Shown here: piece by piece, positions 9,363 to 19,256 of the stretch
How positions within the stretch are numbered: position 1 is the first letter of the stretch
Layout: each line of letters begins with the position of its first letter
Assembly: GCA_027494165.1 (NCBI GenBank)
Contig: JAOSJM010000005.1
Coordinates: 1,054,001 to 1,118,000 of the forward strand
Direction of reading: 5' to 3'
Source: Acidimicrobiia bacterium
GTDB lineage: Bacteria > Actinomycetota > Acidimicrobiia > IMCC26256 > JAOSJM01
DNA: 64,000 bases
Position numbers and translations under genes: made by a program
The notes under the pieces: generated by a model
The model's database searches: none
What the model was told of the DNA's origin: nothing
What the model saw: the letters and a program-made list of their open reading frames with translations, nothing else

Positions 9363-9382
9363 AGACCCGCACCCCTGCGACC

Positions 9383-9423
9383 CGGGTGTCCCTACCCCCG
9401 CCCGGCGACGGTCACGGCACCCG
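9383..9423. repeat. Intergenic palindrome, family B copy 3
   Basis: Identical to copy 2 across the whole 41-bp palindrome, starting 61 bp later. Only the flanking bases differ. Confidence 0.8.
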
Positions 9424-9458
9424 AGAACGCGGGCGCACGGCACCGGGGGACGGCGCCG

Positions 9459-10661
<1,203 letters not shown>

Positions 10662-10807
10662 GGATCTCCTCGGGTCTGGGGGCCGGCCGGGGTGGACCGG
10701 CCCGGTCGATCGGACGCCCGCCGCGACCGGCGCGGTGAGGGCGCGGTCGGTACGGGGGCCCGCTCATGCTACCGGCCGGCAGCGTGCCGAGGAGACCCGG
10801 GGCCCCT

Positions 10808-10996
10808 TCAGCGGGCCAGGGCGACGGTGAGGAGGGTCGCGCCGTACACGACGACCAGGCCTCCGGCGAGGGCCCACAGCGTCCCGGGCGAGAAGGCGCG
10901 GGGGCCCTGGGCCTGGTAGAGGCCACACGACCGGCATCGCTTCGCGCCGGGCTCCAGTGGCGTCTCGCAGAGCGTGCAGGTGGGCGACGGGTCCAC
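10808..10996 (-). CDS. Small zinc-ribbon membrane protein
   Basis: A 62-residue protein with two CxxC pairs at its N-terminus (CTLCETPLEPGAKRCRSCG), a typical zinc ribbon, followed by one transmembrane helix (LWALAGGLVVVYGATLLTVA). The GTG start at 10996 has a good GAGAGGGGG site. It lies 11 bp after folD on the same strand, so it may close the purN-purH-folD transcript. Function unknown. Confidence 0.7.
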   Translation of the reverse strand: MDPSPTCTLCETPLEPGAKRCRSCGLYQAQGPRAFSPGTLWALAGGLVVVYGATLLTVALAR

Positions 10997-11007
10997 GGCG
11001 CCCCCTC

Positions 11008-11867
11008 TCAGCCGGCGCGCCGCGCCGCGGCGGCGACGGTGTTGCGCATGAGCATGGCGACGGTCATGGGACCCACGCCCCCCGGCATGGGAGCCAGCCA
11101 GCCCGCCACCTCGGCGACGTCGGGGTGCACGTCGCCGGCGATGCCCTCCTCGGTCCGGCTGATCCCCACGTCGAGCACCGCGGCTCCGGGACGGACCATG
11201 TCGGGCCCGATCAGCCCGGCCCGTCCCGTGGCCGCCACGAGGATGTCGGCCTGGCGGGTGAACTCGGGCAGGAAGTGCGTGCCCGTGTGGCACTGGGTGA
11301 CGGTCGCGTTGGCGTGCTCCTCCTTGAGGGACAGCAGCATCGCCAGGGGCCGGCCCACGGTGGGGCCCCGACCCACGATCACGACGTGGCGCTCGGCGAT
11401 CGGCACGTGGTTGCGCACGAGCAGCTCGACGATCCCCTGGGGGGTGCAGGGCCGTGGGGTGTCCTTGGCCCCGAGGGCCAGGTAGCCGAGGTTCATGGGG
11501 TGCAGGCCGTCGGCGTCCTTGGCCGGGTCCATGGCCACGAGCAGCTCGTTGAAGTCGAGGTGGTCGGGGACCGGGTACTGGATGATGTAGCCGTCGATGC
11601 GGGGGTCCGAGTTGAGCTTGCCGAGCAGGTCGAGGACCTGCTCGCGGGAGACGTCGGCGGCGAGGTCGTGGCGGACGCTGTGGATCCCGACCTCGCCGCA
11701 GGCCCGGTGCTTGTTGCGGACGTAGACGTGCGATCCGGGGTCGTCGCCGATCAGGACCGTCGCCAGCCCCGGCACGACCCCCGCTCGGCGAGCTCGGCCA
11801 CCCGCTCGCGCAGCTCGTCCTTGGCCGCCGCCGCGGCGGCCTTCCCGTCGAGGATCTTGGCGCCCAC
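11008..11867 (-). CDS. folD: Bifunctional methylenetetrahydrofolate dehydrogenase/cyclohydrolase, frameshifted
   Basis: FolD converts 5,10-methylene-THF to 10-formyl-THF, the one-carbon donor used by PurN and PurH just upstream. Motifs are [29 protein letters not shown], the NADP-site [15 protein letters not shown] and [14 protein letters not shown]. The N-terminal [20 protein letters not shown] sits in another frame. The two join ([13 protein letters not shown]) if the run at 11778-11782 has six bases and not five. The true start is a GTG at 11867 behind GGAGG, giving about 286 residues, a normal length. The substrate-pocket stretch [11 protein letters not shown] replaces the common G-x-L-V-Q-L-P-L-P form conservatively. 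Co-transcription with purH is likely (29-bp gap). Confidence 0.92.
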
Positions 11868-11896
11868 GTGACCTCCGCCCTCGTTCCGCTCCGCCG

Positions 11897-13411
11897 TCAG
11901 TGCCGGAAGTGCCGACGGCCCGTGAAGACCATGGCGATGCCGTGCTCGTCGGCCGCCGCGACGACCTCGTCGTCGCGCACCGACCCGCCCGGCTGCACGA
12001 CCGCCTTCACCCCGGCCGCGGCGACGGCGTCGAGGCCGTCGCGGAACGGGAAGAAGGCGTCGGACGCCGCGGCCCCGCCCGCGGCCCGCCCCCCGGCCTT
12101 GCGGGCGGCGATGTCGGCGGCGTCGACCCGGCTCTGCTGGCCGGCCCCGATCCCCACCGCCTGGCGCCCTCCCACGAGCACGATCGCGTTGGACTTCACC
12201 CAGGCGCAGGTCCGCCAGGCCATCTCGACGTCGAGCCACTGCTCCTCGGTGGGCACGGCCTTGGTGACCACCTTCCAGGCGGTGCGGTCGGCCTCGACCT
12301 CGTCGGGGTCCTGCACGAGCAGCCCGCCGTCGATGCTGCGCAGGTCACGCTCCAGCGGACCCGGCGGCGGGGCCTCCATGACCCGGAGGTTCTTCTTGGC
12401 CCCCAGCACCTCGAGCGCGCCGGGCTCGTACCCCGGGGCCACCACGACCTCGGTGAACACGGGGGCGAGCGCCTCGGCCAGCTCCACGGGTACCGGCCGG
12501 TTGAGCGCGACGATGCCGCCGAAGGCGGAGGTCGGGTCGCACTCGTGGGCCCGCCGGTACGCCGTCGAGATGTCGCTCGCGATCGCGGCGCCGCACGGGT
12601 TGGCGTGCTTGATGATGGCCGCGGCGGGCTCGTCACCCAGGTCGTGGACGAGGCGCCAGGCAGCCTCGGTGTCGAACAGGTTGAGGTAGGACAGCTCCTT
12701 GCCGCCGTGCTGGACGGCGTCGTCCCACCAGCCCCGTCTGCCCACCTGCCGGTACCGGGCGCCCTGCTGGTGGGGGTTCTCGCCGTAGCGGAGGACCGCG
12801 GCCCGCTCCAGCGCCACGACGAGGTGACGGGGCAGGGCCTCGTCCTGCTGGAGCCAGGCGACGACGGCGGCGTCGAACGCGGCGGTGTGGGCGAAGGCGT
12901 CGAGGGCGAGGGCCCGCCGGGTGTCGGCGCCGAGCGTGCCGTCGTGGGCCCGGAGCTCCTCGACGAGGTCACCGTAGCGGGACGGGTCGGTGACCACCGC
13001 GACCCAGGCGTGGTTCTTCGCCGCGGCCCGGACCATGGTGGGCCCGCCGATGTCGATGGTCTCGATGCCCGGCCGCTCCAGGAACGGGTAGAGGTTCACC
13101 ACCACCAGGTCGAAGGGGGCGATCCCGTGCGTCTCGAGGTCGGCCACGTGCTCGGGTCGGCCCCGGTCGGCGAGGATGCCTCCGTGGATCCGGGGGTGGA
13201 GGGTCTTCACCCGCCCGCCCAGCATCTCGGGCGCACCGGTGACGTCCTCGACCCGGGTGACCGGGATCCCGGCCTCCTCGAGCGCGGTCGCCGTGCCTCC
13301 CGAGGAGACCAGTTCGACCCCGAGGTCGTGGAGCCCGCGGGCCAGGTCGGTCAGGCCGGCCTTGTCGTACACGGAGAGCAGGGCGCGGCGGACGGGGACT
13401 CGATCGGTCAT
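11897..13411 (-). CDS. purH: Bifunctional AICAR formyltransferase/IMP cyclohydrolase
   Basis: A 504-residue enzyme for the last two steps of IMP synthesis. The N-terminal cyclohydrolase domain shows [43 protein letters not shown] and [11 protein letters not shown]. The C-terminal transformylase domain shows the catalytic Lys-His pair in [12 protein letters not shown] and [12 protein letters not shown]. The C-terminus RRHFRH matches the family. Its start overlaps the purN stop by 4 bp (ATGA), so the two are translationally coupled. Confidence 0.97.
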   Translation of the reverse strand: MTDRVPVRRALLSVYDKAGLTDLARGLHDLGVELVSSGGTATALEEAGIPVTRVEDVTGAPEMLGGRVKTLHPRIHGGILADRGRPEHVADLETHGIAPFDLVVVNLYPFLERPGIETIDIGGPTMVRAAAKNHAWVAVVTDPSRYGDLVEELRAHDGTLGADTRRALALDAFAHTAAFDAAVVAWLQQDEALPRHLVVALERAAVLRYGENPHQQGARYRQVGRRGWWDDAVQHGGKELSYLNLFDTEAAWRLVHDLGDEPAAAIIKHANPCGAAIASDISTAYRRAHECDPTSAFGGIVALNRPVPVELAEALAPVFTEVVVAPGYEPGALEVLGAKKNLRVMEAPPPGPLERDLRSIDGGLLVQDPDEVEADRTAWKVVTKAVPTEEQWLDVEMAWRTCAWVKSNAIVLVGGRQAVGIGAGQQSRVDAADIAARKAGGRAAGGAAASDAFFPFRDGLDAVAAAGVKAVVQPGGSVRDDEVVAAADEHGIAMVFTGRRHFRH

Positions 13412-13983
13412 GCGGGGGGAGCTCCGGATTCGACGATGTCTCGGACGACCTGGGGGTAGAGGCGGCGCTCGACCGCCTTGATGCGCTCGTGGAGGGACTC
13501 CGCCGTGTCGCCGGGGAGGACGGGGACGGCCTCCTGGGCGAGGATCGGGCCCTCGTCGACCTCGAGCGTGGCGACGTGCACCGTGCAGCCGGTGACCTTG
13601 ACCCCGGCGGCGAGGGCGTCCTCGACGGCGTGCCAGCCCTTGAACGCGGGGAGCAGGGCCGGGTGGGTGTTGAGGATCCGGCCGGGGTAGGCGTCGTGGA
13701 TCGGCTTCTCGAGGACGGTGCCGAAGCCGGCCATGGCCACGAGGTCGACCCGGTGGCGTTCGAGGGCGTCGACGACCCGGTGGGTGTAGGCGAGGCGGTC
13801 GAAGTCGGCGCCGTAGCTCTCGCGCAGGACCTCCTCGACCTCGACACCGTGCTCGGCGGCGATCTCGGTGGCCTTGCAGGGGCGGTCGACGACGACCACG
13901 ACGACCGGCAACGCCTCCTCCAGCATGGCCCGAAGGATCGTGCCGCTGCCCGAGGCGAGGACCCCTACCCGCACGGGGCTCAA
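13408..13983 (-). CDS. purN: Phosphoribosylglycinamide formyltransferase
   Basis: A 191-residue GAR transformylase using 10-formyl-THF. The phosphate-binding start RVGVLASGSGTILRAML has Thr-Ile where most homologues have Ser-Asn. The catalytic region is intact: LNTHPALLPAFKGWHAVEDA, with the His and Asn of the N-x-H-P motif, and TVHVATLEVDEGPILAQEAV, with the catalytic Asp. It heads the purN-purH-folD-zinc-ribbon run. Its 5' side faces the divergent membrane-protein gene at 14092, leaving a 108-bp region for both promoters. Confidence 0.95.
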   Translation of the reverse strand: MSPVRVGVLASGSGTILRAMLEEALPVVVVVVDRPCKATEIAAEHGVEVEEVLRESYGADFDRLAYTHRVVDALERHRVDLVAMAGFGTVLEKPIHDAYPGRILNTHPALLPAFKGWHAVEDALAAGVKVTGCTVHVATLEVDEGPILAQEAVPVLPGDTAESLHERIKAVERRLYPQVVRDIVESGAPPA

Positions 13984-14091
13984 GCTAGCCCACCGACGCG
14001 CCGAGGTCTCGAAGCAGCGGAAATCCTTGCATTCACAGCATCCCCGTGGTGAGCTTCACCCGGCGGTGCCCCGCGACGGAGGTCTCCATAC

Positions 14092-14523
14092 GTGGACAAG
14101 CTCAAGGAACTCACCCTCGGCGAGAAGCTGATCGCAGGATCAGGTCTCGTCCTCTTCATCGCCTCGTTCCTCCCGTGGTTCAAGGCCTCGTTCGGCGGCT
14201 TCTCCGCGACGGCCAACGGCTGGGACGTGGGCTTCGGGTGGGCGGGCATCCCGGCACTCCTCGGACTCGCCGCCGCGGTCGTCGTGGTGTTGCCCAAGGT
14301 CGCGCCCGACGTGAAGCTCCCCGAGGCTCCCTGGGGAATGATCATGCTGGGCGCCGGCGGGCTCTCGGCGCTCCTCGTCGTCCTGAAGCTCATCATGGGC
14401 GAGGACTTCGTCGACCGCTCCTGGGGCCTGTTCCTCGCCGCCATCGCGGCGATCGGCTTTGCCGCCGGTGGGTGGCTGGTCTTCCAGGACGAGAAGAAGG
14501 GCAGCACGGCGAGCTCGGCCTGA
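14092..14523 (+). CDS. Four-helix membrane protein with FLPW signature
   Basis: A 143-residue protein with four predicted transmembrane helices: LIAGSGLVLFIASFLPWF, PALLGLAAAVVVVLP, MIMLGAGGLSALLVVLKLIM and LFLAAIAAIGFAAGGWLVF. The GTG start has a GGAGG site. The block IASFLPWFK followed by NGWDVGF closely resembles LASFLPWYW followed by NGWQEP in the protein at 16480-17548, so the two look like members of one actinobacterial membrane family. Function unknown. A strong hairpin follows the stop. Confidence 0.75.
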   Translation: MDKLKELTLGEKLIAGSGLVLFIASFLPWFKASFGGFSATANGWDVGFGWAGIPALLGLAAAVVVVLPKVAPDVKLPEAPWGMIMLGAGGLSALLVVLKLIMGEDFVDRSWGLFLAAIAAIGFAAGGWLVFQDEKKGSTASSA

Positions 14524-14552
14524 TCCACCCCGTCTCACAGCTCGAGGTCGAC

Positions 14553-14576
14553 GGCCCCCGCCTCACGGCGGGGGCC
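14553..14576 (+). terminator. Strong hairpin after membrane-protein gene
   Basis: A perfect 10-bp stem GGCCCCCGCC-TCAC-GGCGGGGGCC, 29 bp after the stop at 14523. The tetraloop and GC-rich stem fit an intrinsic terminator of a high-GC organism, although a T-tract is lacking. Confidence 0.6.
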
Positions 14577-14764
14577 GCTCGCGCTCTCGACCCGGTAAGG
14601 CCGGTCGCACGGGCGGCGGCCTCCTGTCCCGGATCCGGGGGCCCGGAGTCGGGGAAGAGGTGTACCGCGCCGCCGTACCCGGGCCCGGGGATGGTCACGA
14701 TGATCCTCGGCGGCTGCCGACGCGCGGCGCCCCCCACAACGGGCCGGGTTCCGCCGTTGCAGCC

Positions 14765-14793
14765 TTGACAGCGAACGTGTGTTCGGATATGGT
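14765..14793 (+). promoter_or_regulatory. Sigma-70-type promoter with embedded LexA (SOS) box
   Basis: TTGACA at 14765-14770 and TATGGT at 14788-14793 are 17 bp apart. Inside the spacer, 14772-14785 reads CGAACGTGTGTTCG, a full match to the Gram-positive/actinobacterial LexA site GAAC-N4-GTTC with flanking C and G. LexA bound here would block RNA polymerase, so the DUF222/HNH gene downstream should be induced by DNA damage. The rest of the 356-bp gap 14524-14879 holds the hairpin at 14553 and nothing else I recognise. The leader to the first in-frame start is about 80 nt. Confidence 0.8.
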
Positions 14794-14879
14794 GGGTGGA
14801 GCGCTTCGTGGCCGGGCGTCGAACGGCCTCCTCGCATCGAAGATCGCGGTCGTCGTGGTGGGTTCGCCGATGACGACCG

Positions 14880-16202
14880 GTGGTGTGGCGCAGGAGGGCC
14901 GGTGTCGCGTTCGGCGGTGGTGGGATCCGCAACCAGGGAACCTTGGCACCTCGGGCCGTGGAGGCGCTGGCCGCCGGGCTGGTCGGGCAGGCCGAGGGTC
15001 TGCTCGGGGTGTTGCGGTCCGGGCGCCTCGAAGCAGACGACGCGCTGGCGGTGTTGGGCTCGCTGTCCCGGCTGGGTCGGGTGGTGTCGGCCGCGCAGGT
15101 GCTGGTGGCCCGGCGGGTCGAGGAGCTCGGGGCGTACCGGCGGGCCGGGCATCGCTCCACCGCCCGGCTGATCGCGGCGAGGTCGGGGACGTCGCTGGTG
15201 CGGGCGACCGAGGTGGTCGAGACCGCCCGGCGGCTCGGTTCGGCTCCGCGGACCGAAGAGGCGCTGGTCTCGGGGGCGGTGTCGGTCGAGCAGGCCCACG
15301 CCATCACCGGTGCCGTCGAGGCCGTCCCCTGCGCGGAGGGCGACCTGCTGGTGCTCGCGGGCACCGGGAGCCTGCGACGCTTGCAGGACCGGGCCCGCGA
15401 CGTGCGCCTGGAGGCCGTCGACGACCGCCTCGGCCGGTACCGCCGCCAGCACGCGGCGCGCCGCCTGGTCCACGGTCGCGACGACGAGGGCATGGTCTGG
15501 GGGCGGTTCCGCCTGCCCCCCGACCTCGGCGCCGCGGTGGTCACCCGCCTGGAGCACCAGGCCGACGCCGAGTACCGCCGCCGGGACCGGCAGGGCCGGC
15601 GCGAGGCCCACGACCGTCACCTCGCCGATGCGCTCGTCACCCTCCTCACCGCCCGCACGGGACCCTCGCCCGCCGAGGACGCCGCCGACGGCCAGGCGGA
15701 CCCGGCCCGAACCCACGCCCCTGCGGTGCGGGCCGCTCCCCGGGTCGACGTCGTGGTCCACGTCTCCCATCAGGCCCTGCGCCGCGGCCGGGTGGACCCC
15801 GGCGAGATCTGCATGGTCCAGGGCGCCGGCCCCATCCCCCTCGAGCGGGCCCGGGAGCTCCTCGACGACGCCTTCGTCAAGGCCGTCCTCGTCGACGGCA
15901 CCCGGATCGAGGCCGTCCGCCACCTTGGGCGACGCATCCCCGCCGAGCTGCGCACCGCCCTCGAGGTCCGCTCGATCCTCGAACACGGCGACGTCACCTG
16001 CTCGGTCGAGGGCTGCGACCGCCGGGCCGGCCTCGAATGGGACCACCGCGACCCCCACGCCAACGGCGGACCCACCAGCTACGAGAACCTCCAGCCGCTC
16101 TGCCGCGCCGACCACCACCACAAGACCGCCCGCGACCGGACACGACCCGACCGCCGGAGCACCCCATCCGCCGGGGCTGGCCCGGGTCCGGACCCGCCCT
16201 GA
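14880..16202 (+). CDS. DUF222 domain protein with C-terminal HNH endonuclease
   Basis: About 440 residues of the actinobacterial DUF222/13E12-repeat family. The N-terminal helical DUF222 part includes LVARRVEELGAYRRAGHRS, TSLVRATEVVETARRLG and VSVEQAHAITGAV. The C-terminal HNH nuclease reads CSVEGCDRRAGLEWDH, then NGGPTSYENLQPLCRADHHH, with the paired Cys, the D-H, the central Asn and the final His pair all present. The start is uncertain: GTG at 14880 is first in frame, while TTG at 14943 (LAPRAVEALAAGL) lies nearer the conserved region behind AGGGAA. In Mycobacterium tuberculosis several 13E12 genes belong to the LexA regulon, and the LexA box upstream fits that. Target and biological role are unknown. 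Confidence 0.85.
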   Translation: MVWRRRAGVAFGGGGIRNQGTLAPRAVEALAAGLVGQAEGLLGVLRSGRLEADDALAVLGSLSRLGRVVSAAQVLVARRVEELGAYRRAGHRSTARLIAARSGTSLVRATEVVETARRLGSAPRTEEALVSGAVSVEQAHAITGAVEAVPCAEGDLLVLAGTGSLRRLQDRARDVRLEAVDDRLGRYRRQHAARRLVHGRDDEGMVWGRFRLPPDLGAAVVTRLEHQADAEYRRRDRQGRREAHDRHLADALVTLLTARTGPSPAEDAADGQADPARTHAPAVRAAPRVDVVVHVSHQALRRGRVDPGEICMVQGAGPIPLERARELLDDAFVKAVLVDGTRIEAVRHLGRRIPAELRTALEVRSILEHGDVTCSVEGCDRRAGLEWDHRDPHANGGPTSYENLQPLCRADHHHKTARDRTRPDRRSTPSAGAGPGPDPP

Positions 16203-16226
16203 CCCACGCGACCCGCCACCCCCCCT

Positions 16227-16267
16227 CGGGTGCCCCTACCCTCCCTCAGCGGGGGTGAACACACCCG
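16227..16267. repeat. Intergenic palindrome, family B copy 4
   Basis: CGGGTG-N29-CACCCG, with arms extended to CTCGGGTG/CACCCGAG. It lies 25 bp after the DUF222/HNH stop, between convergent genes, where it could act as a terminator. The rest of the gap up to 16479 shows nothing clear. Confidence 0.75.
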
Positions 16268-16479
16268 AGAGCTCCGGGGATGCCGCGCGCAACGCGACCG
16301 GCACGGTGAACGGCGGCTGGGCGTCGCCGCCGACAACGTCGAACGCGAGGGAGGAGGGGGACGCAGCGCCCCAAGACGGCAGCCGGAACGACACGCGAGC
16401 CCGGGGAACCCAGCGCACAGGAAGGCAGCACGCTGAAGGGCGGCTGCGGCGTCGCGCCGACGACCGTCGCGAGCCGGGC

Positions 16480-17548
16480 TCAGCTCGGGGTGACGATCCG
16501 CAGCAGGCTGTCGTCGGAGGCCGAGGCCACGATCAGGATCAGGAGCGTCAGCACGAGGAACCCGACGCCCACCCAGCCGAGCACGATGCCGGCGATCGCC
16601 ATGCCCCGGCCCGACTGCCAGCCCCGGGACTCGTCGATCTGGCGCTTGGCGACGTAGCCGAGCACCAGGGCGAGGATCGACCCGATCCAGTAGAGCCACA
16701 GGATCCCGAGCACCATCGACGTCACCGCCAGCCCGTTCGTCCGGACCGTCGTCCCGGGGTCGGCCGGCGCGTACGGCGAGCCCGCGTACGGCGGGCCGTA
16801 GATGGCCCCGGGCGGCGGCCCCCGGCCCCGGGGCGTCACCCCAGGCGCCCGGGCCGGCGGGCTGCGATGGGGCTCCCCACCCTGGTGGCTGCGTTCCCCG
16901 GCCGGGCGGGGCGGACCCCGGCGGTCCCCAGCCCGTCGGCGAGCCGGGGCCCGGAGGGGGCGGTGTCCAGCCCGCCCACGGCGGAGCGCCGGGGGCGCCG
17001 GGCAGCGGCACGAACGACCCGGCCCCGACCGCCCGCGAGCCCCGGACCAGCCCGACGATCCCACCGACCACCACGGCCAGCGCGCCGGCGAAGGCGAGCA
17101 CGAACCCGATCGAGGAGTACTCGGCGTTCGAGGCGAGCTTGGCCGCCACCAGCACGACCGCGCCCGCGCCGAGCGCGGCCTGCCCCACCCCGAGGCCCCT
17201 GCCCGCCGCGGCGGAGGAGCTCCGGGTGGCCAGCGTGACCCCACCGAGGACCCCGCCCGCGACGGCCAGGATCGTCGCCACGATCGAGGCACCGGCGGCG
17301 GGCTCCTGCCAGCCGTTCCTCGTGATCTCGGCGAAGCCGAAGTCGACCCAGTACCAGGGGAGGAACGACGCCAGCAGCGCGACGCCTCCGCCGACCATCG
17401 CCGCCACCGGCCCGGCCACCGGGCGGCGCTCCCTCGGCCCCGGCGGCGCGGGACCGCCCGCCCATACCGGCCCCGGGTCCGGTGCGCCGGCCCCGGGACC
17501 GCCCGGTGCAGTGGACCAGTCCTGCCAGTCCTGGCGGTCCGGGCTCAT
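16480..17548 (-). CDS. Proline-rich membrane protein with C-terminal DUF4190, frameshifted
   Basis: The N-terminal half is a Pro/Gly-rich cytosolic stretch followed by helices VGGGVALLASFLPWYW, IVATILAVAGGVLGGV, LGAGAVVLVAAKLA and VLAFAGALAVVVGGIVGLV, then a long Pro/Gly/Trp-rich linker. The C-terminal half is a DUF4190 pair of helices (TNGLAVTSMVLGILWLYWIG, then LALVLGYVAKRQID and MAIAGIVLGWVGVGFLVL). The halves are in different frames and must join around 16800-16850, inside GC-rich runs of the linker. I read this as one gene with a probable indel. Two adjacent genes are possible, but no stop and start were found between them. Function unknown. Confidence 0.65.
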
Positions 17549-17680
17549 CGCGCCCGCTCCCGCGCGCTCCGGCTCATCCCACCTCCGTTCGTGGTGACCG
17601 CAGCGTACGCCACGCCCTGCCCCACCCCGCCCGACGCGTGCCGGTGCCCGGCTCCTCGCCGCGGTCGTCCGTTCGCGGAG

Positions 17681-17799
17681 CCCCGCGTCGGGACGCCAGC
17701 GGTCCCCCGAAGGGCCAGATCCGTCCCAACCCGGCGGGAGGACCCCGCGTCGGGACGCCAGCGGCCCCCGAAGGGCCAGATCCGTCCCAACCCGGCGGG
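17681..17799. repeat. Two tandem family A palindromic units, inverted orientation
   Basis: Left arms CCCCGCGTCGGGACG at 17681 and 17743 are identical to that at 4367. Right arms CGTCCCAACCCGG begin at 17722 and 17783. Reverse-complemented, the loop (GATCTGGCCCTTCGGGGG) resembles the loop at 4382, so these are the same element in the opposite orientation. They fill the end of the gap before the thioesterase stop. Confidence 0.78.
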
Positions 17800-17810
17800 A
17801 GGGGGCGCGC

Positions 17811-18239
17811 TCAGGCCGGGGCGAGGTCGTGGACCCACGCCGGGAGGCGCGTCGGGCGTCCGCTCGCGTCGATGGACCCGTGCACGGTGACGGCCGTGGC
17901 GCGCGCCTCGCCCTCGACCGTGAGCAGGTAGGCGATCTGGAACGTCGCCCGGGTCACCTTGCCCACCAGGAGGTGCACGTGGACGAGGTCGTCGAAGCGC
18001 AAGGGCTGCAGGTAGCGCGTGGCCACCTCGAGCACGGTGAGGTCGACGCCCTCCGCCCTGACCTCGGGGTAGGGATGCCCGATCGCCCGAAGGTAGGCGA
18101 CCCTCGCCTCCTCGAGGTACGGGAGGTACGCGGCGTGGTGGACGACCCCCATGGCGTCGGTCTCGGCGAAGCGGACCCGGACCGGGTGGGCGAACGGGTA
18201 CGCGCCGGGGTCGAGCGGCGGGTCGATGGAGAGTCGCAC
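17811..18239 (-). CDS. Acyl-CoA thioesterase, 4HBT/YbgC type
   Basis: A 142-residue single hot-dog-fold protein. The signature RVRFAETDAMGVVHHAAYLP contains the catalytic Asp of 4-hydroxybenzoyl-CoA thioesterase-like enzymes, followed by YLEEARVAYLRAIGHPYPEV. FEATURES later in the chain (LTVLEVATRYLQPLRFDD and the strand VHVHLLVGKVTRATF) complete the fold. It likely hydrolyses short or aromatic acyl-CoA esters in the cytosol. The exact substrate cannot be read from sequence. The start is GTG. It stands alone between repeats and sucD. Confidence 0.85.
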   Translation of the reverse strand: MRLSIDPPLDPGAYPFAHPVRVRFAETDAMGVVHHAAYLPYLEEARVAYLRAIGHPYPEVRAEGVDLTVLEVATRYLQPLRFDDLVHVHLLVGKVTRATFQIAYLLTVEGEARATAVTVHGSIDASGRPTRLPAWVHDLAPA

Positions 18240-18357
18240 GGCCCGGCCACGCTACCCGCGCCCGTACCCCCCGGCCTGGTTCGTGATGCTCGCGAAGCGC
18301 GAGCACCGTGTCATCGCACCGGCAGCTGCGCGTGCGCGACGCGCCCGGCGGCGGCCG

Positions 18358-19242
18358 CTACAGCCCCGAGACCACCTCGGCCATGAGCGCGCCGATCTCG
18401 GTGGGGTTGCGGGTCACCCGGACGCCGGCGGCCTCGAGGGCCTCGATCTTGGCCTCGGCGGTCCCCTTCGAGCCCGAGATGATGGCCCCGGCGTGGCCCA
18501 TCTTCTTGCCCGGAGGCGCGGTGACCCCGGCGATGTAGGAGACGACCGGCTTGCTCATCTTGGTCCTGATGAACTCGGCGGCCTCCTCCTCGGCCGAGCC
18601 GCCGATCTCACCGATCATCACCACCGCCTTCGTCTCCGGGTCGTCCTCGAACCGGCTGAGGCAGTCGATGAAGGTCGTACCGGGCACGGGGTCGCCGCCG
18701 ATGCCGACGCAGGTGGTCTGGCCGATCCCCTGCTCGGTGAGCTCGTGCAGCGCCTGGTAGGTGAGGGTGCCCGAGCGGCTCACGATGCCGACCGGCCCTC
18801 CGGGCCGTGCGATCTCGCCGGGGGTGATCCCGATGTTGCACCTGCCGGGGCTGATGACGCCGGGACAGTTCGGGCCCAAGAGCTGGGTGCCGGGGAAGTC
18901 GCGCTTCAACGCGTTGTAGAAGCGGGCCTCGTCGTGCGCCGGGACGCCCTCGGTGATGACCACGACGAGCTCCATGCCGGCCTCGGCCGCTTCCAGCACC
19001 GCGCCGGCCACACCCGGAGCGGGGATGAACACGCAGGAGGCGTTGGCGCCGGTCGCCTCGCGGGCCTCGGCCACCGTGGCGAAGATCGGGACGCCTTCGA
19101 CGTCGGTGCCGGCCTTCTTGGGGTTCGTGCCCGCCACGACCTGCGTGCCGTAGGCCCGGTTGCGCAAGCCGTGGAAGCGCCCCTGACTCCCGGTGAGGCC
19201 CTGGTAGACGACCTTGGTGGTCTCGTCGACGAAGATGCTCAC
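18358..19242 (-). CDS. sucD: Succinyl-CoA synthetase alpha subunit
   Basis: A 294-residue alpha subunit of succinyl-CoA ligase, which makes ATP or GTP from succinyl-CoA. The CoA-binding start is [20 protein letters not shown]. Next are [35 protein letters not shown] and [13 protein letters not shown]. The phosphorylated active-site His lies in [15 protein letters not shown]. The start is GTG at 19242, 5 bp after a GGAGG site. The longer open frame upstream is sucC read in another frame. It follows sucC by 14 bp, in the usual order sucC-sucD. Confidence 0.96.
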   Translation of the reverse strand: MSIFVDETTKVVYQGLTGSQGRFHGLRNRAYGTQVVAGTNPKKAGTDVEGVPIFATVAEAREATGANASCVFIPAPGVAGAVLEAAEAGMELVVVITEGVPAHDEARFYNALKRDFPGTQLLGPNCPGVISPGRCNIGITPGEIARPGGPVGIVSRSGTLTYQALHELTEQGIGQTTCVGIGGDPVPGTTFIDCLSRFEDDPETKAVVMIGEIGGSAEEEAAEFIRTKMSKPVVSYIAGVTAPPGKKMGHAGAIISGSKGTAEAKIEALEAAGVRVTRNPTEIGALMAEVVSGL

Positions 19243-19256
19243 GGTTCCTCCAGGAC

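Noticed and set aside
13984..14091. Sigma-70 promoter in the purN/membrane-protein gap
   Set aside because: A TTGCAT is present but no -10 lies at a suitable distance.
14779..15171. Alternative plus-strand frame over the start of the DUF222 gene
   Set aside because: The DUF222 motifs are in the other frame. This one is Trp/Arg/Gly-rich and ends without a domain.
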